Source of the DNA: Sulfurospirillum diekertiae
GTDB taxonomy: Bacteria > Campylobacterota > Campylobacteria > Campylobacterales > Sulfurospirillaceae
Length of the DNA: 64,000 bases
Direction: 5' to 3'
NCBI RefSeq assembly: GCF_011769985.2
Contig: NZ_CP039734.2
Span: forward strand, 2,232,001-2,296,000
Shown here: positions 38,982 through 49,858 of the stretch, piece after piece
How positions within the stretch are numbered: the first letter of the stretch is position 1
Layout: every line of letters starts with the position of its first letter
The notes under the pieces: model-generated
Databases searched by the model: none
What the model saw: the letters and a program-made list of their open reading frames with translations, nothing else
Told to the model about the DNA's origin: nothing
Translations under genes and position numbers: made by a program

Positions 38982-39545
38982 TTATTTTTGTGCTTTTTTA
39001 ATGAGCGATAATAGCTGCTCATCATTTGGGAAAAGAGTGATAGCACTCTCAAGGTAATTAAGAGACATTTCGATAAATCCATTGTCAATCAATTTAGATA
39101 AAAAATCAACAAAATCTTCTTTTTTTGAGATAATGACTTTGGTAGAGAACATAATATCTTCAAAAGCCTCTTTAAAACTACCACGAGATTTGATTAAACT
39201 CATAAAGTCTTCATACTTGATACCATTTTCTGCATTTATGCGTGCTTCAAGATCATTCTCTGTAAATAAATGGGCAATTTTTTCGCTATGTTCTTCCACG
39301 GAATTAATAATTTCTTCCATTACATCTTCACAATCTTCAGCACCATTCTCTTTGGTTAAAATATAGTACTCAAAAAGAGCCATTGCTTGTTCTTCATTTT
39401 GAGCTGCCATATCACATAAAATAGCTCCAATTCGAGCTTCTTTAGATTTTGGGTCTTCACTCAAAGCCAATGCAAACTGTAGCATTGCCTCAGCAAAGTT
39501 CTTTGCGTAAAATTTTTCAATACCTTTTTTTATATAAGCGTTCAT
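38982..39545 (-). CDS. TPR-like hypothetical protein
   Basis: A 187-residue acidic helical protein. The first 70 residues (KKGIEKFYAKNFAEAMLQFA then LALSEDPKSKEARIGAILCD) look like one or two tetratricopeptide repeats, and NYLESAITLFPNDEQLLSLIK at the end is another. I do not recognise the family. It overlaps nifU by four bases and precedes murE by nine, so it is co-transcribed. A scaffold role is the most that can be inferred. Confidence 0.7.
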   Translation of the reverse strand: MNAYIKKGIEKFYAKNFAEAMLQFALALSEDPKSKEARIGAILCDMAAQNEEQAMALFEYYILTKENGAEDCEDVMEEIINSVEEHSEKIAHLFTENDLEARINAENGIKYEDFMSLIKSRGSFKEAFEDIMFSTKVIISKKEDFVDFLSKLIDNGFIEMSLNYLESAITLFPNDEQLLSLIKKAQK

Positions 39546-39826
39546 TGCTCTCCTAATACTTCAAACTCATTCTCCGTGCCTGGTAAAATATTTACAACTT
39601 CTATTTCAGGGTGAATATCAATTCTAAGTTGGCGTTCAACGCCATATTTAAGTGTTTGCCCACTGGACGCACATCCTTGGCACGCACCTTGTAATTGAAC
39701 AAAAACACGCCCACCTTTAATGCCAAGTAACGTTAGTCCGCCACCGTCTAATGCCAACATTGGCTTAATTTTTTCAAGTGATTTTTCAACAACTGGAAGT
39801 AACTCTTCGTCACTAAATGGTATCAT
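39542..39826 (-). CDS. NifU-like iron-sulfur scaffold domain protein
   Basis: A 94-residue stand-alone NifU C-terminal domain. LALDGGGLTLLGIKGGRVFV and GACQGCASSGQTLKYGVERQL contain the CxxC that binds a transferable Fe-S cluster. Such proteins pass clusters to target enzymes. It is the first gene of an eight-gene run reaching the HAD phosphatase. Confidence 0.9.
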   Translation of the reverse strand: MIPFSDEELLPVVEKSLEKIKPMLALDGGGLTLLGIKGGRVFVQLQGACQGCASSGQTLKYGVERQLRIDIHPEIEVVNILPGTENEFEVLGEQ

Positions 39827-39919
39827 AGATTCTCCTATAGCAAAAGTATCTAATTTAACAATAGTTTGAGTTAAAAGTGACTTAATTTTTTAGTGGAGGA
39901 GAAGTGTTTTGGGTTAAAA

Positions 39920-39963
39920 AAATTTAACGAAGATATGCCTTGAGAGTAAACGACTCCCAAGGC
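39920..39963 (-). terminator. terminator of the ribosomal cluster
   Basis: An 11-base stem, GCCTTGGGAGT with a five-base loop and ACTCTCAAGGC (one mismatch), 14 bases after rplQ on the minus strand, followed by ATATCTTCGTTAAATTTTTTT. Confidence 0.8.
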
Positions 39964-39977
39964 AAAAAAAGTGAGAT

Positions 39978-40328
39978 TTAAACGAGTTCTAAAAACGCCA
40001 TAGGCGCTGCATCGCCTTTTCTAATACGTGTTTTTACAATACGGGTGTAACCACCATTTCTCTCAACATATTTAGGTGCGATCTCATTAACTAATTTTTT
40101 TGTACACTCTTTATCTTGAAGTGCAGCAAAAACTGTTTTGTGAGCATGATCGCCACCAACTCCAGCTTTCGTAATCAATTTTTCAACATATCCTCTAAGC
40201 TCTTTTGCTTTTGGAAGTGTTGTCTCGATTTTTTCATATTTAATGACAGCTATAGCCAAGTTCATCAACAATGCCGCTCTGTGTGATGAAGTACGACCAA
40301 GCTTTCTGTATCCGTGCTTATGTCTCAT
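39978..40328 (-). CDS. rplQ: 50S ribosomal protein L17
   Basis: A 116-residue L17 ([20 protein letters not shown] at the N terminus, [20 protein letters not shown] near the C terminus). It ends the alpha-operon part of the cluster, directly after rpoA, and is followed by the terminator. Confidence 0.98.
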   Translation of the reverse strand: MRHKHGYRKLGRTSSHRAALLMNLAIAVIKYEKIETTLPKAKELRGYVEKLITKAGVGGDHAHKTVFAALQDKECTKKLVNEIAPKYVERNGGYTRIVKTRIRKGDAAPMAFLELV

Positions 40329-40331
40329 AAA

Positions 40332-41345
40332 TTAACCCTCGTTGGCTTCAGATTTTAAATCTTCAATTTTTTTCTTGAGCAAACTTGCCGTATCGTCAGA
40401 GAAATTATATCCGACAGGATAACCACTCTCTTCCATAACTTGTCTGATCTCTTCTAACGATTTTTTACCTAGATTTTTAAGGTTTTTGAGTTCTAACTCA
40501 CTCATCAGAGTAAGCTCACCAATATATTTAACCTCTGCTCTATCTAAGCAGTTGAAGCTACGAGCACTCAGATTTAACTCTTCAATACTCTGTAATAGCT
40601 TTCCGAGCTCTACACTCTCATTAGAACTCTCACTCTTTGGAGCCACTGCAATATCTAAAATGCCATTAAATACTGACATCTGTGCATACATCGCTTCAAG
40701 CGAATTTTTAAAAGCTTCGATTGGAGAAACAAGTCCATCTGTTTCGATTGTGAAAACAATTTTTTCGTAATTAGGATTGTCTTCAACCAAAACATTCTCA
40801 ATATCGTAAACTGCTCTTTTTACAGGTGTAAAGAAAGCATCAAGTGCGATATAATCTTCTCCGACCAAACCTCTAATGTTCTCACTTGGAACATAGCCGA
40901 TTCCTTTTTCGAGAATCAAAGAAAAGTTAAATTCTGCATCTTCATTAATTGTTGCCAAATATGCGTCTGGCGTAACAATCTCAATTTGTGCATTTGCTAA
41001 GTCACTTCCTTTAATCTCTTTTGGTCCAGTAAATGAGTAGTTAACCTCTACACGTTTCTCATCACCTTTGATTTTGAAACGAATATTTTTAAGATTAATG
41101 ATGAAAAGAGCAACATCTTCAAGCATACCACGCATGCTATCGAATTCATGGGTTACGCCTTCAATCTTTACAGCCGTTGGTGCAGATCCTACTGTGCTAC
41201 TTAAAAGCAATCTACGTAAAGGATGTGCTAATGTTACCGCAAAACCAGATTCAAATGGGTATGCACTAATTTGAACCTTATTTGCAGCAATATTTTCTAC
41301 CTCAATTTCAGTTGGCATGTAAGCTGATGTATTGATTTTTTTCAT
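40332..41345 (-). CDS. rpoA: RNA polymerase alpha subunit
   Basis: A 337-residue alpha subunit. The N-terminal dimerisation domain has [17 protein letters not shown] and the C-terminal domain [20 protein letters not shown] then [11 protein letters not shown], which contacts UP elements and activators. Standard length for the phylum. The order rpsM-rpsK-rpsD-rpoA-rplQ is the alpha operon. Confidence 0.98.
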   Translation of the reverse strand: MKKINTSAYMPTEIEVENIAANKVQISAYPFESGFAVTLAHPLRRLLLSSTVGSAPTAVKIEGVTHEFDSMRGMLEDVALFIINLKNIRFKIKGDEKRVEVNYSFTGPKEIKGSDLANAQIEIVTPDAYLATINEDAEFNFSLILEKGIGYVPSENIRGLVGEDYIALDAFFTPVKRAVYDIENVLVEDNPNYEKIVFTIETDGLVSPIEAFKNSLEAMYAQMSVFNGILDIAVAPKSESSNESVELGKLLQSIEELNLSARSFNCLDRAEVKYIGELTLMSELELKNLKNLGKKSLEEIRQVMEESGYPVGYNFSDDTASLLKKKIEDLKSEANEG

Positions 41346-41360
41346 ATACTACCTACTTTA

Positions 41361-41987
41361 TTATTTAGAGTATAGCTCAACGATTAATCTTTCTTCAACC
41401 GGAATAACTATTTCTTCTCTCTCTGGAATACGTGTAAAAATACCCATTGCTTTTTCTCTTTCAACATCAACCCATGGTGCAATACCAGTTTGTTGTGTTA
41501 ATTCAAGAGCTCTTTTCACTTGTGGATTATTTTTAGATTTCTCACAAACTTCTACTTTGTCACCTGCACGTACTACAAATGAAGGAATGTCAACTCTGCT
41601 GCCATTTACCAAAATATGTCCATGTGTGACTAATTGACGTGCAAATCTTCTTGTAGTTGCAAAACCCATGCGGTATACAACATTATCAAGTCTTCTTTCA
41701 ATAAGAAGTACAAGGTTAATACCTGTATTTCCTTCTCTTCTTGCTGCTTCGTCAAAAATACGTCTGAATTGTTTTTCAGAAACTCCATACATAAATTTAG
41801 CTTTTTGTTTCTCTCTTAATTGGAGTCCATACTCACTAATTTTTGATCTTCTTTGTCCATGTTGACCTGGTGCATATGGTCGCTTATCTAATGCGCTTTT
41901 ACCAGCAAGTCTTCGCTCACCCTTAAGGGCTAAGCTAACACCGAGTCTTCTCTCGAGCTTTTCGACTGGTCCTCTATATCTCGCCAT
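41361..41987 (-). CDS. rpsD: 30S ribosomal protein S4
   Basis: A 208-residue S4, a primary 16S rRNA binder and in many bacteria the repressor of the alpha operon. [20 protein letters not shown], then [20 protein letters not shown] and the S4 RNA-binding [16 protein letters not shown]. The N terminus lacks the four-Cys zinc site of some S4 proteins. Confidence 0.98.
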   Translation of the reverse strand: MARYRGPVEKLERRLGVSLALKGERRLAGKSALDKRPYAPGQHGQRRSKISEYGLQLREKQKAKFMYGVSEKQFRRIFDEAARREGNTGINLVLLIERRLDNVVYRMGFATTRRFARQLVTHGHILVNGSRVDIPSFVVRAGDKVEVCEKSKNNPQVKRALELTQQTGIAPWVDVEREKAMGIFTRIPEREEIVIPVEERLIVELYSK

Positions 41988-42065
41988 TTTTTCTCCTAAT
42001 CTATTGCGTAAACGAAAAAATTATTTTGTTTCTCTATAAAGAAGTTATATTCTAAAGATTAGAAA

Positions 42066-42458
42066 TTAAACTCTTCTTCTTTTGGGAGGTCTACAGCCAT
42101 TGTGTGGAAGAGGCGTAATATCTTTTAGGAAAGATACTTTAATACCTTCTGTTGTACCAGCACTTTTTACCGCTGTCTCGCGACCACTTCCAGGTCCTTG
42201 AACTTTAATACCGATTTCTTTGAGTCCATGCTCTTTTGCTTTAGTCAATGCATCTTCTACGGCTTGTTGTGCTGCATAAGGAGTAGATTTTTTACTACCC
42301 TTAAAGCCCAAGCTACCGGCACTGCTCCAAGCAATAACATTCCCCATCTCATCAGTTACAGTTACGACAGTGTTATTAAATGTTGCAGAGATATAAATAA
42401 TACCTTTAGCAATATTTTTCTTAACAACTTTTTTACGTACTACTTTTCTTTTTGCCAT
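42066..42458 (-). CDS. rpsK: 30S ribosomal protein S11
   Basis: A 130-residue S11 of the 30S platform, with [20 protein letters not shown] and the C-terminal [19 protein letters not shown] 78-base gap separates it from rpsD, without obvious structure. Confidence 0.98.
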   Translation of the reverse strand: MAKRKVVRKKVVKKNIAKGIIYISATFNNTVVTVTDEMGNVIAWSSAGSLGFKGSKKSTPYAAQQAVEDALTKAKEHGLKEIGIKVQGPGSGRETAVKSAGTTEGIKVSFLKDITPLPHNGCRPPKRRRV

Positions 42459-42479
42459 CTGTTTCCCTTTGAGACTTCG

Positions 42480-42848
42480 TTATTTAGCTTTTGCGCCAAC
42501 GGTACGTTTTTTACCTTTTCGGGTACGCGCATTCGTTTTTGTTTTCTGACCACGAACTGGTAAGCCTTTTCTGTGTCTAAGACCTCTATAGCTTCCCATA
42601 TCCATTAAAGCTTTAATATCCATAGCCACTTTTTTACGAAGGTCACCTTCTACTTGGAAATCTGCTTGGATCTCTTTACGAATGGCAGCAACTTCATCTT
42701 CACTTAGCTCATGTACTCTTTTATCAAACGAAATCCCAGTAGCTGTTAAAATAGCTCTAGAACTTGTCAAACCTATACCGTAGATATATGTTAAACCATA
42801 CTCTACTCTCTTTTTCATTGGAAGGTCTACACCTGCAATCCTTGCCAT
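42480..42848 (-). CDS. rpsM: 30S ribosomal protein S13
   Basis: A 122-residue S13 of the 30S head. The start [19 protein letters not shown] at 42848 matches the family; the open frame continues upstream into rpmJ but without homology. [20 protein letters not shown] is the C-terminal signature. It begins two bases after the rpmJ stop. Confidence 0.97.
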   Translation of the reverse strand: MARIAGVDLPMKKRVEYGLTYIYGIGLTSSRAILTATGISFDKRVHELSEDEVAAIRKEIQADFQVEGDLRKKVAMDIKALMDMGSYRGLRHRKGLPVRGQKTKTNARTRKGKKRTVGAKAK

Positions 42849-42850
42849 GC

Positions 42851-42964
42851 TTATCCTTGTCTCTGTTTGTGTTTTGGATTTACGCAAATGACTCTAACGA
42901 TACCTTTTCGTTTAATCACTTTGCACTTATCGCACATCTTCTTTACAGAAGGTCGTACTTTCAT
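42851..42964 (-). CDS. rpmJ: 50S ribosomal protein L36
   Basis: A 37-residue L36, [20 protein letters not shown] and onward, with zinc ligands Cys11, Cys14, Cys27 and His32 (CDKC, CVNPKH). This is the zinc-binding form. The 163-base gap upstream carries hairpins and a candidate promoter. Confidence 0.96.
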   Translation of the reverse strand: MKVRPSVKKMCDKCKVIKRKGIVRVICVNPKHKQRQG

Positions 42965-43127
42965 TCGTGACTCCTGAACTTTATTTCCACTGGAATTTTG
43001 AGTTAAACTGTCACAGGTTTGATGATGTATCTCAAACCAACAATCGAAAAAACAGTGGTTTCTTTTTCGATTATTCTTCACACAGCTTTACAAAAGGGGT
43101 AAATTATACATAAATTAAGCTAATAAT
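42965..43127 (-). promoter_or_regulatory. infA-rpmJ spacer with internal promoter and hairpins
   Basis: The largest gap inside the ribosomal cluster. On the minus strand TATAAT lies at 43103-43108. Downstream come a 10-bp stem with an 11-base loop (43042-43072, AATCGAAAAA paired to its complement) and a 7-bp stem with a nine-base loop (43016-43038, GGTTTGA). The parts suggest a separate start for the alpha operon and a structured leader before rpmJ. No gene is present. Confidence 0.55.
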
Positions 43128-43346
43128 TTACTTATACCTATAGGTTATACGCCCTTTATCTAAACTATACGGTGTTAACTCAACCTTTACAGTATCTCCT
43201 GGCATTATTTTAATATAATGCATTCTCATCTTTCCTGCAATATGACATAAAATCACATGGCTATTTTGTACTTCAACTTTAAAGGTTGCATTGGGAAGTG
43301 CTTCGATCACTTTACCGTCTATTTCAATCACATCATCTTTTGCCAT
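43128..43346 (-). CDS. infA: translation initiation factor IF-1
   Basis: A 72-residue OB-fold protein ([20 protein letters not shown], then [20 protein letters not shown] and GRITYRYK) that occupies the ribosomal A site in initiation. It sits between map and rpmJ, as is usual in the phylum. Confidence 0.98.
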   Translation of the reverse strand: MAKDDVIEIDGKVIEALPNATFKVEVQNSHVILCHIAGKMRMHYIKIMPGDTVKVELTPYSLDKGRITYRYK

Positions 43347-43362
43347 TTTACCTCCTATAATC

Positions 43363-44121
43363 TCAAGATAGAGACAAAATTTCTACTTTACCATCTACGA
43401 TAGCAACTGTGTGCTCGTAGTGGCTTCCTCTTAACCCATCGGCAGAAACTACGCCCCATTTATCTTCTAAAATCTTTGGTGTACCATCTTTATAGCAGAT
43501 CATTGGCTCTATACAAAACACCATACCATTTTTGATTTCAGGACCACTTTTAGGATTGATTCCTTCTAAATAATTAGGAAGTTCTGGCTCTTCATGCGCT
43601 TTTCTACCAATACCATGTCCACAAAATCCACGCAAAGGAACATAGCCTTTTTGTAGAATAAATTGCTCAATAGCATAGCTCAACTCTTTAAAGCGCATTT
43701 CCGGTTCAATAATATCAATGGCATAATAAAGTGCATCCTTAGCACATGCAATTAAGGATTCATCACTCTTTGAGATCTCACCGACTCCTACTGTTACAGC
43801 AGAATCTCCATACCAGCCATCAATTTCTGTACCAATATCAAGACCAATAATATCCCCTTCTTGAAGACGATACTCTGTCGGAATTCCGTGAATAATTACC
43901 TCATTAACTGACGTGCAAACCCCCGCAGGAAATCCATAAAGGCCTTTAAAGGCAGCACGCGCTCCCATACTTTTAATGTAAGACTCACCCATGGCATTCA
44001 GTTCTTTCAAACTGATCCCTGGATGAATATTACATGTAAGATAGTCTAATGTTTTTGCAACAATTTGATTTGCTACCGAGAGCTTTTTGATCTCTTGCGG
44101 TTTTTTAATAGTAATTGCCAT
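43363..44121 (-). CDS. map: methionine aminopeptidase, type I
   Basis: Removes the initiator Met from nascent proteins. 252 residues with metal ligands in [20 protein letters not shown], the His in [13 protein letters not shown], and Glu in [15 protein letters not shown] palindrome variant at 44029 (reading LTC) is the only copy found in the 14-kb ribosomal cluster. Confidence 0.97.
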   Translation of the reverse strand: MAITIKKPQEIKKLSVANQIVAKTLDYLTCNIHPGISLKELNAMGESYIKSMGARAAFKGLYGFPAGVCTSVNEVIIHGIPTEYRLQEGDIIGLDIGTEIDGWYGDSAVTVGVGEISKSDESLIACAKDALYYAIDIIEPEMRFKELSYAIEQFILQKGYVPLRGFCGHGIGRKAHEEPELPNYLEGINPKSGPEIKNGMVFCIEPMICYKDGTPKILEDKWGVVSADGLRGSHYEHTVAIVDGKVEILSLS

Positions 44122-44126
44122 ACTCG

Positions 44127-45389
44127 TTAAAGTCCTACAGCACTCAATGTTTCATATTTATTCATGTACATTTGTGCCTCAATTTTACGCATTGTATCAA
44201 GTGCTACTTGCACAACAATCAAAACTGCTGTTCCACCAAAATAAAAAGGAACGCCCATGAATTTTACTAAGACCCAAGGAAGTGTTGAAATTAGGCCTAA
44301 ATAAATAGAGCCCCAAAAAGTTAGTCTACTTGCAACCTCATTTAAGAAAAGTGCCGTACTCTCACCTGGACGAACGCCAGGGATAAAGCCACCTTGCTTT
44401 TTAAGATTTTCTGAGATATCTTTTGCATTAAAAACAATTGATGCATAAAAATAAGCAAAGAAAATAATAAATAAGAATGTTAATACATTAAATACATAAC
44501 TATTTGGATTCAAAAAATCATGGATCGATTGAATAATAGGATTTGTACTTGCTTGCATAATTGTTGATGGAAACATCAAAATTGCACTTGCAAAAATAGG
44601 AGGAATAACACCACTTAGGTTCATTTTAATAGGAACATAATTCATAATACGTTTATGTTGATTTTGAAGCACTACTTTGCGTGAATACGAGATAGGAACA
44701 CGTCGTTCACCCATTTCAACATAAATAATTGAGCCAACTGTCGCTAAAATAACGGCTAAAATTCCAATAACGACAAGGAAATTCAATTCACCTGTATTTA
44801 CAAGGTTAATGGTTCCTCCAATTGCATGAGGGATACCTGAAACGATACCTGCAAAAATAATCAAACTGATACCATTACCAATACCACGTTGCGTAATCTG
44901 TTCACCAATCCACATGAGTAGCATGGTTCCAGTAAGCATACTTGCAGCTGCAATGGCTGTAAAGGTAGTCATATCGATCATAATAGCACTCTCGCCCGCT
45001 CGACCACTAAGCCCTCCAAGACCAACGGAAACACCAATGGCTTGTACAACCGTAATAACAATCGATGCATATCGAATGATCTGCATATATTTAACCATAC
45101 CATCGCGTTCTTTTTTCATTTTACCAAGTGTTGGAAAAGTTGCTGCAAGAAGTTCCATAATAATGGATGCGGTGATATAAGGCATAATACCTAGCGATAT
45201 AATACTAAGGCGTTGTGCAGCGTTACCACTGAACATATTAAACATTCCAAGTGCGTTGGAACTATTGGAGTCGAAGAATTCTTTAATTACTTCTAGGTTA
45301 ACACCAGGCACTGGCACATATGCCAGTATCCTGTATGCTAATATAAAACCTAATGTAACTAAGATCTTCTTCGTGAGATCTTGGCTCAT
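44127..45389 (-). CDS. secY: protein translocase subunit SecY
   Basis: The 420-residue channel protein of the Sec translocon in the inner membrane, with ten helices. [17 protein letters not shown] at the N terminus, [15 protein letters not shown] (SecY signature 1), and [16 protein letters not shown] near helix 8. The start overlaps rplO by four bases. Confidence 0.97.
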   Translation of the reverse strand: MSQDLTKKILVTLGFILAYRILAYVPVPGVNLEVIKEFFDSNSSNALGMFNMFSGNAAQRLSIISLGIMPYITASIIMELLAATFPTLGKMKKERDGMVKYMQIIRYASIVITVVQAIGVSVGLGGLSGRAGESAIMIDMTTFTAIAAASMLTGTMLLMWIGEQITQRGIGNGISLIIFAGIVSGIPHAIGGTINLVNTGELNFLVVIGILAVILATVGSIIYVEMGERRVPISYSRKVVLQNQHKRIMNYVPIKMNLSGVIPPIFASAILMFPSTIMQASTNPIIQSIHDFLNPNSYVFNVLTFLFIIFFAYFYASIVFNAKDISENLKKQGGFIPGVRPGESTALFLNEVASRLTFWGSIYLGLISTLPWVLVKFMGVPFYFGGTAVLIVVQVALDTMRKIEAQMYMNKYETLSAVGL

Positions 45390-45790
45390 TTACTCATTCC
45401 AGTAAAAATGACGTTTTCGTCTTTGATTTTAGCAGCAAGTTCTTTTGCATTCACACCAATCAATTTTACTTTTACAACCGTACTAGCAATTTTATGTACT
45501 GTACGAATTGCATCAACAGTAATTTCAGCAAGTTCTGAAACTGCCTTAATTCTATCGATATTAATAACATAAGGTTTTTCAATTTTAGAAGTAAAACCAA
45601 CTTTTGGTAATCTTCTTTGAAGTGGTTGTTGACCACCTTCAAAACCTCTTTTACGTTTATAACCCGTACGAGATTTTTGACCGTTATTACCACGGCTTGC
45701 AGTTTTACCCATACCACTACCTTGACCACGACCTACGCGTTTGATCTCTTTGGTAGAGTTTTCTGCTGGTGTAAGATTATCTAATGCCAT
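45386..45790 (-). CDS. rplO: 50S ribosomal protein L15
   Basis: A 134-residue L15 with the glycine-rich N terminus [20 protein letters not shown] and [18 protein letters not shown]. It follows rpsE by 17 bases; there is no rpmD (L30) between them, as expected in Campylobacterota. Confidence 0.97.
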   Translation of the reverse strand: MALDNLTPAENSTKEIKRVGRGQGSGMGKTASRGNNGQKSRTGYKRKRGFEGGQQPLQRRLPKVGFTSKIEKPYVINIDRIKAVSELAEITVDAIRTVHKIASTVVKVKLIGVNAKELAAKIKDENVIFTGMSK

Positions 45791-45807
45791 TTTGAATCCT
45801 TCTCCAC

Positions 45808-46251
45808 TTAGCTTTTAATCATACTAAGAGCTTTAATTGTCGCTCTTACCACGTTAGAAGCATTGTTTGAACCTAATGACTTTGTCAAAATATCTTTAAT
45901 ACCTGCAAGCTCAACAACAGGGCGAGTTGCACCACCAGCGATTACGCCGGTACCGTCACTTGCTGGTTTAAGAATAATACGACTTGCATTAAATTTAACT
46001 TCAACATCATGAGCGATTGTTGAACCTTTGATATTTACTTTGACAATGTTTTTAAATGCATCATCAACTGCTTTTCTAATAGCATCAGGAACCTCTTTAG
46101 CTTTACCAAAACCAAAGCCAACAAGACCTTTTTTATTTCCAACAACAACGAGTGCTGTAAATCTAAAACGTCTACCGCCTTTAACAACTTTTGTTACGCG
46201 GCCAATGTTAACGATGACTTCTTCAAACTCTTCTCTGTTGTATTTTTCCAT
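45808..46251 (-). CDS. rpsE: 30S ribosomal protein S5
   Basis: A 147-residue S5, with [20 protein letters not shown], the S5 signature region, and [20 protein letters not shown]. It is slightly short at the N terminus relative to E. coli, which is common in this phylum. Confidence 0.97.
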   Translation of the reverse strand: MEKYNREEFEEVIVNIGRVTKVVKGGRRFRFTALVVVGNKKGLVGFGFGKAKEVPDAIRKAVDDAFKNIVKVNIKGSTIAHDVEVKFNASRIILKPASDGTGVIAGGATRPVVELAGIKDILTKSLGSNNASNVVRATIKALSMIKS

Positions 46252-46275
46252 TGAATCGTTTTCCTCTTCTTTTTC

Positions 46276-46632
46276 TTATAGCACTATGCCGTTTGCTCTA
46301 AGGCCATCTGCAAAAGCAGCAACTACACCATGATACAAATAACCATTTCTATCATAGACAACTTTAGTCAAATTCTTAGCCTTGAGCGTCTCTGCAAAAG
46401 CTTTTGCAACTTCTATTGCACTTGCTTTGCTAGCATTGAAACCTAATTTTTTGCCATCTACACTTGCCAAAGTAACACCACTTATATCATCAATCGCTTG
46501 CGCATAGATAAATCTGTTTGATTTAAAGAAAGAGATTCTTGGTCTCTCAGCTGTGCCAGAAATATCTGCTCTTACTCTTTTTTTACGCTTAACTCTTAAT
46601 GCAAGCTTTCGTTTTAAAATATTTGCTCTCAT
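46276..46632 (-). CDS. rplR: 50S ribosomal protein L18
   Basis: A 118-residue 5S rRNA-binding protein, [20 protein letters not shown] and [20 protein letters not shown]. Gene order rplF-rplR-rpsE is standard. Confidence 0.97.
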   Translation of the reverse strand: MRANILKRKLALRVKRKKRVRADISGTAERPRISFFKSNRFIYAQAIDDISGVTLASVDGKKLGFNASKASAIEVAKAFAETLKAKNLTKVVYDRNGYLYHGVVAAFADGLRANGIVL

Positions 46633-46641
46633 CTCTTACCC

Positions 46642-47178
46642 TTACTTCTTGGAAGTTTTTCCGGCTTTACGGATAATAGTTTCATCAGAATATTTAACAC
46701 CTTTACCTTTGTAAGGCTCTGGAGCTCTAAAACTTCTAATTTCGGCAGCAATCTGACCAACTACTTGCTTGTCATCACCTTGAATAGTTACCACGTTTTT
46801 TTCAACTACAATGTGAATATCTTTTGGAAATTCATAATTGATTGGATGAGAAAATCCAAGTTGAAGTTCAAGAACATTACCACTAACGGCAGCTCTATAA
46901 CCAACACCGTTAATCTCAAGTTGCTTTTTAAAACCTTCAGTTAAACCTGTGACGATATTTTGACCAAGCGCACGGTATGTTCCCCAAAAAGCGCTGCTCT
47001 GACGATCAGCACCTTTTGAAATAAATACAAGCTCTCCATCCTGAACATTTACGTCAACATTTCCTTTAGTATCCAATATTTTTTGAACACTACCTTTTTT
47101 AAACTCAACGAGATTACCATTTACTGACACATCAATGCCAGCAGGTATCTTGACAGGTTTTTTACCAATACGAGACAT
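46642..47178 (-). CDS. rplF: 50S ribosomal protein L6
   Basis: A 178-residue L6 with the C-terminal L6 signature [16 protein letters not shown] and N terminus [21 protein letters not shown] 75-base gap separates it from rpsH; it shows an imperfect ATGG/CCAT hairpin but nothing decisive. Confidence 0.97.
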   Translation of the reverse strand: MSRIGKKPVKIPAGIDVSVNGNLVEFKKGSVQKILDTKGNVDVNVQDGELVFISKGADRQSSAFWGTYRALGQNIVTGLTEGFKKQLEINGVGYRAAVSGNVLELQLGFSHPINYEFPKDIHIVVEKNVVTIQGDDKQVVGQIAAEIRSFRAPEPYKGKGVKYSDETIIRKAGKTSKK

Positions 47179-47253
47179 TTTATTTCCTTTTACTTGTCTA
47201 CGATAAGCTTACAATCTTAGAATGGATATCGAATACCATAAAAGAACAGCTAA

Positions 47254-47649
47254 TTACCAAATACTACAGATAACTTCGCCACCAAGACCTGCTTTGTGAG
47301 CGTCATCATTACTGAGAACACCTTTTGATGTACTAACAACAATCGTACCATAACCATTTTTGAAGCGTTTAATCTCATCACGACCTTTATAGACTCTACG
47401 GCCTGGTTTTGAGATTTTTTTCACTTCATTAATAACTTGGATGCCTCTTGCGTCATACTTCAAAACAACATTGATAAATTTCTTAGGACCTTCTTCAACA
47501 ACGTTAAAACTTTCGATATAACCTTTGTTTTGGAAAATAACTAAAATCGCTTCAACCAGTTTTGAATGCATTAACTTTGTGACATCAAGTTTTCTCATTG
47601 ATGCATTTCTGATTCTTGTTAAAGAATCTGCTACTAGATCATTAATCAT
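47254..47649 (-). CDS. rpsH: 30S ribosomal protein S8
   Basis: A 131-residue S8, [20 protein letters not shown] at the N terminus and [20 protein letters not shown] near the C terminus (S8 signature). In E. coli S8 represses the spc operon; no operator was identified here. Confidence 0.97.
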   Translation of the reverse strand: MINDLVADSLTRIRNASMRKLDVTKLMHSKLVEAILVIFQNKGYIESFNVVEEGPKKFINVVLKYDARGIQVINEVKKISKPGRRVYKGRDEIKRFKNGYGTIVVSTSKGVLSNDDAHKAGLGGEVICSIW

Positions 47650-47660
47650 AGTCTATTTCC

Positions 47661-47846
47661 TTACCAGCTTGCTTTTTTGAGGCCTGGAATAAGACCCTCA
47701 TTTGCCATTTTACGAAGACAAATTCTGCAGATACCAAAATCTCTGTAAACAGAGTGTGGACGTCCACAAATTTGACATCGTGTGTATGCTCTTACTTGAA
47801 ACTTAGGCTTTCTCGCAGCCTTTGCAATCATCGATTTTTTAGCCAT
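47661..47846 (-). CDS. rpsN: 30S ribosomal protein S14, zinc-binding type
   Basis: A 61-residue short S14 ([20 protein letters not shown], then [20 protein letters not shown]) with four Cys in two CxxC pairs that bind zinc. I chose the ATG at 47846, two bases after rplE, over an upstream frame extension inside rplE. Confidence 0.96.
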   Translation of the reverse strand: MAKKSMIAKAARKPKFQVRAYTRCQICGRPHSVYRDFGICRICLRKMANEGLIPGLKKASW

Positions 47847-47847
47847 A

Positions 47848-48393
47848 TTATTTACCTTTTGCGAACGGCAAACCAATGAGTTCAAGAAGTTTAAATGCCT
47901 CTTTATCATTGCTAGCAGTTGTTACGACTGTAATATTCATTCCGTGAGTTTTCATGATATTATCATACTCAACTTCAGGGAACATCAATTGTTCATTAAG
48001 ACCAAAGTTATAGTTTGCACGTCCGTCAAAACCTACTCTTGGAAGACCTCTAAAATCTTTTACTCTAGGAAGTGCTACAGAAATAAGTTTGTCCAAAAAT
48101 ACATACATATTCTCTTTTCGAAGTGTTACTTTAACACCGACTGGATAACCAGCACGTACTTTAAAACCAGCAACTGATTTCTTAGCATTCGCAACAACCG
48201 CTTTTTGTCCAGCGATTAAAGAGATAGTATCAACGATATTTTGCAATAACTTAGTATCTTTACCTTCTTCACCAGCACCAACGCTAATAACGATTTTTTC
48301 GATTTTAGGTGACAACATAGGATTAGCAATATTAAACTCTTTAACTAATGCTGGTTGAACTTCAGCATTAAATTTCTCTTGCAATCTGTTCAT
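47848..48393 (-). CDS. rplE: 50S ribosomal protein L5
   Basis: A 181-residue 5S rRNA-binding protein. [20 protein letters not shown] at the N terminus and [20 protein letters not shown] in the middle. Starts on the last base of rplX. Confidence 0.97.
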   Translation of the reverse strand: MNRLQEKFNAEVQPALVKEFNIANPMLSPKIEKIVISVGAGEEGKDTKLLQNIVDTISLIAGQKAVVANAKKSVAGFKVRAGYPVGVKVTLRKENMYVFLDKLISVALPRVKDFRGLPRVGFDGRANYNFGLNEQLMFPEVEYDNIMKTHGMNITVVTTASNDKEAFKLLELIGLPFAKGK

Positions 48394-48629
48394 TATTTAC
48401 CCTCTACTTTAGCTACGTTAGAGACATGAATTGGTTTTTCAATATTTGAAAAACCACCCTTAGGATTGCTCTCACTTGGCTTAATGGCTTTTTTTACTAC
48501 TTTGCAACCTTCAACAACGACTTGTGAAGTTTTGGGCATTACTTGAACAACTTTTGCCTCTTTACCTTTATCGTCGCCTGCGATTACTTTAACAGTATCA
48601 CCTTTTTTAATTTTCATCTTAGTCGCCAT
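48393..48629 (-). CDS. rplX: 50S ribosomal protein L24
   Basis: A 78-residue KOW-domain protein ([20 protein letters not shown]) that starts 50S assembly. Overlaps by one base with both rplN and rplE. Confidence 0.97.
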   Translation of the reverse strand: MATKMKIKKGDTVKVIAGDDKGKEAKVVQVMPKTSQVVVEGCKVVKKAIKPSESNPKGGFSNIEKPIHVSNVAKVEGK

Positions 48630-48997
48630 TATAGTACCTCCGGTGCCAAAGATACGATTTTCATGAAGTTAGCATAACGAACTTCACGACCAACTGGTCC
48701 GAAAATCCTTGTACCGATTGGCTCTCTTTTATTATCAAGAATAACAGCTGCATTTTCATCAAAACGAATCAATGAACCATTTTCTCTTTGAATCTCTTTT
48801 TTTGTTCTTACGATAACCGCTTTGACAACTTGTCCTTTTTTAACTTTACCGCTTGGCAAAGCTTTTTTGACAGAAGCGATGATAACATCACCTACCGTTG
48901 CATAACGACGTTTACTACCACCAAGAACTTTAATACACATGATTTCTTTAGCACCACTGTTATCAGCAACAGCTAATCTTGTAAAACTTTGTATCAT
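48629..48997 (-). CDS. rplN: 50S ribosomal protein L14
   Basis: A 122-residue L14, [20 protein letters not shown] at the N terminus and [20 protein letters not shown] at the C terminus. Starts at the last base of rpsQ. Confidence 0.98.
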   Translation of the reverse strand: MIQSFTRLAVADNSGAKEIMCIKVLGGSKRRYATVGDVIIASVKKALPSGKVKKGQVVKAVIVRTKKEIQRENGSLIRFDENAAVILDNKREPIGTRIFGPVGREVRYANFMKIVSLAPEVL

Positions 48998-49248
48998 TAT
49001 TCAACTCCCACTTTAACAACTGCGCTAAGTCTAAAAGACTTTCTTTTTGAAAGTGGTCTGCACTCGATAGCGCTTACTGTGTCGCCGATTTTTACTTGGT
49101 TGCTCTCATCATGGACTAGGTATTTTTTGAAACGTTTAACGAACTTGCGATATCTTGGGTGCATTACACGTCTCTCTACCAAAACGGTGATAGTTTTATC
49201 ACCAGTTTTCTGAACAACTACGCCTTGAATCTCTCGTTTTAAAGCCAT
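48997..49248 (-). CDS. rpsQ: 30S ribosomal protein S17
   Basis: An 83-residue OB-fold S17 ([20 protein letters not shown], then [20 protein letters not shown]). Follows rpmC by nine bases. Confidence 0.97.
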   Translation of the reverse strand: MALKREIQGVVVQKTGDKTITVLVERRVMHPRYRKFVKRFKKYLVHDESNQVKIGDTVSAIECRPLSKRKSFRLSAVVKVGVE

Positions 49249-49257
49249 TAGTTACCC

Positions 49258-49446
49258 CTACTTGTTTTGAGCAGAAATTGCCGTATTAATACGCGCGATA
49301 TCTCTTCTAACTTCTTTAATCTCATTTGGATTAGTAAGTTGCATTGTTTTTAACTTTTGTCTTAATGTAAACAAAAGAACCTTTTTCTCTTTTAACAACT
49401 CTAAAAGCTCTGACGCGCTTTTGCCGTTTAAATCAATATACTTCAT
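49258..49446 (-). CDS. rpmC: 50S ribosomal protein L29
   Basis: A 62-residue helical-hairpin protein near the polypeptide exit ([20 protein letters not shown], then [16 protein letters not shown]). Overlaps rplP by 14 bases. Confidence 0.96.
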   Translation of the reverse strand: MKYIDLNGKSASELLELLKEKKVLLFTLRQKLKTMQLTNPNEIKEVRRDIARINTAISAQNK

Positions 49447-49858
49447 TTTCGCTCTCTCGAGTTACAATCTTGGTTTTAAAAGGCAATTTATGCATTGCAA
49501 GAGTTAATGCTTCACGAGCCAACTCTTCAGGTACACCTGCCATTTCAAAAATAATTCTACCAGGCTTAACATTCATAACCCACTTATCAACAGAACCTTT
49601 ACCTTTACCCATACGTGTTTCGATAGGTTTAGCTGTTAATGGTTTGTCTGGGAATACACGAATCCAAGTCTTAGCTTGACGTTTAACATGTCTTGTATAC
49701 GCAATCCTCGCAGCCTCAATTTGACGTGAATCAATACGTCCAGCTTCAACAGCTTTGAGACCGATTTCACCAAAAGAGATTGAAGCACCACTATGGGCTT
49801 CACCGCGATTGCGGCCTTTCATCTGCTTTTTATATTTCGTTCTTTTAGGCATTAACAT
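49433..49858 (-). CDS. rplP: 50S ribosomal protein L16
   Basis: A 141-residue L16 ([20 protein letters not shown], then [20 protein letters not shown]) that helps form the A- and P-site region of the 50S subunit. The ATG shares one base with the rpsC stop. Confidence 0.98.
   Translation of the reverse strand: MLMPKRTKYKKQMKGRNRGEAHSGASISFGEIGLKAVEAGRIDSRQIEAARIAYTRHVKRQAKTWIRVFPDKPLTAKPIETRMGKGKGSVDKWVMNVKPGRIIFEMAGVPEELAREALTLAMHKLPFKTKIVTRESENEVY

Noticed and set aside
42849-42887. Upstream extension of rpsM to an ATG at 42887
   Set aside because: The extra residues overlap rpmJ and do not match S13 proteins, which start [10 protein letters not shown].
42980-43010. GTGAC/GTCAC pairing in the infA-rpmJ spacer as a third hairpin
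   Set aside because: Only five pairs across a long loop; not convincing next to the two better stems.
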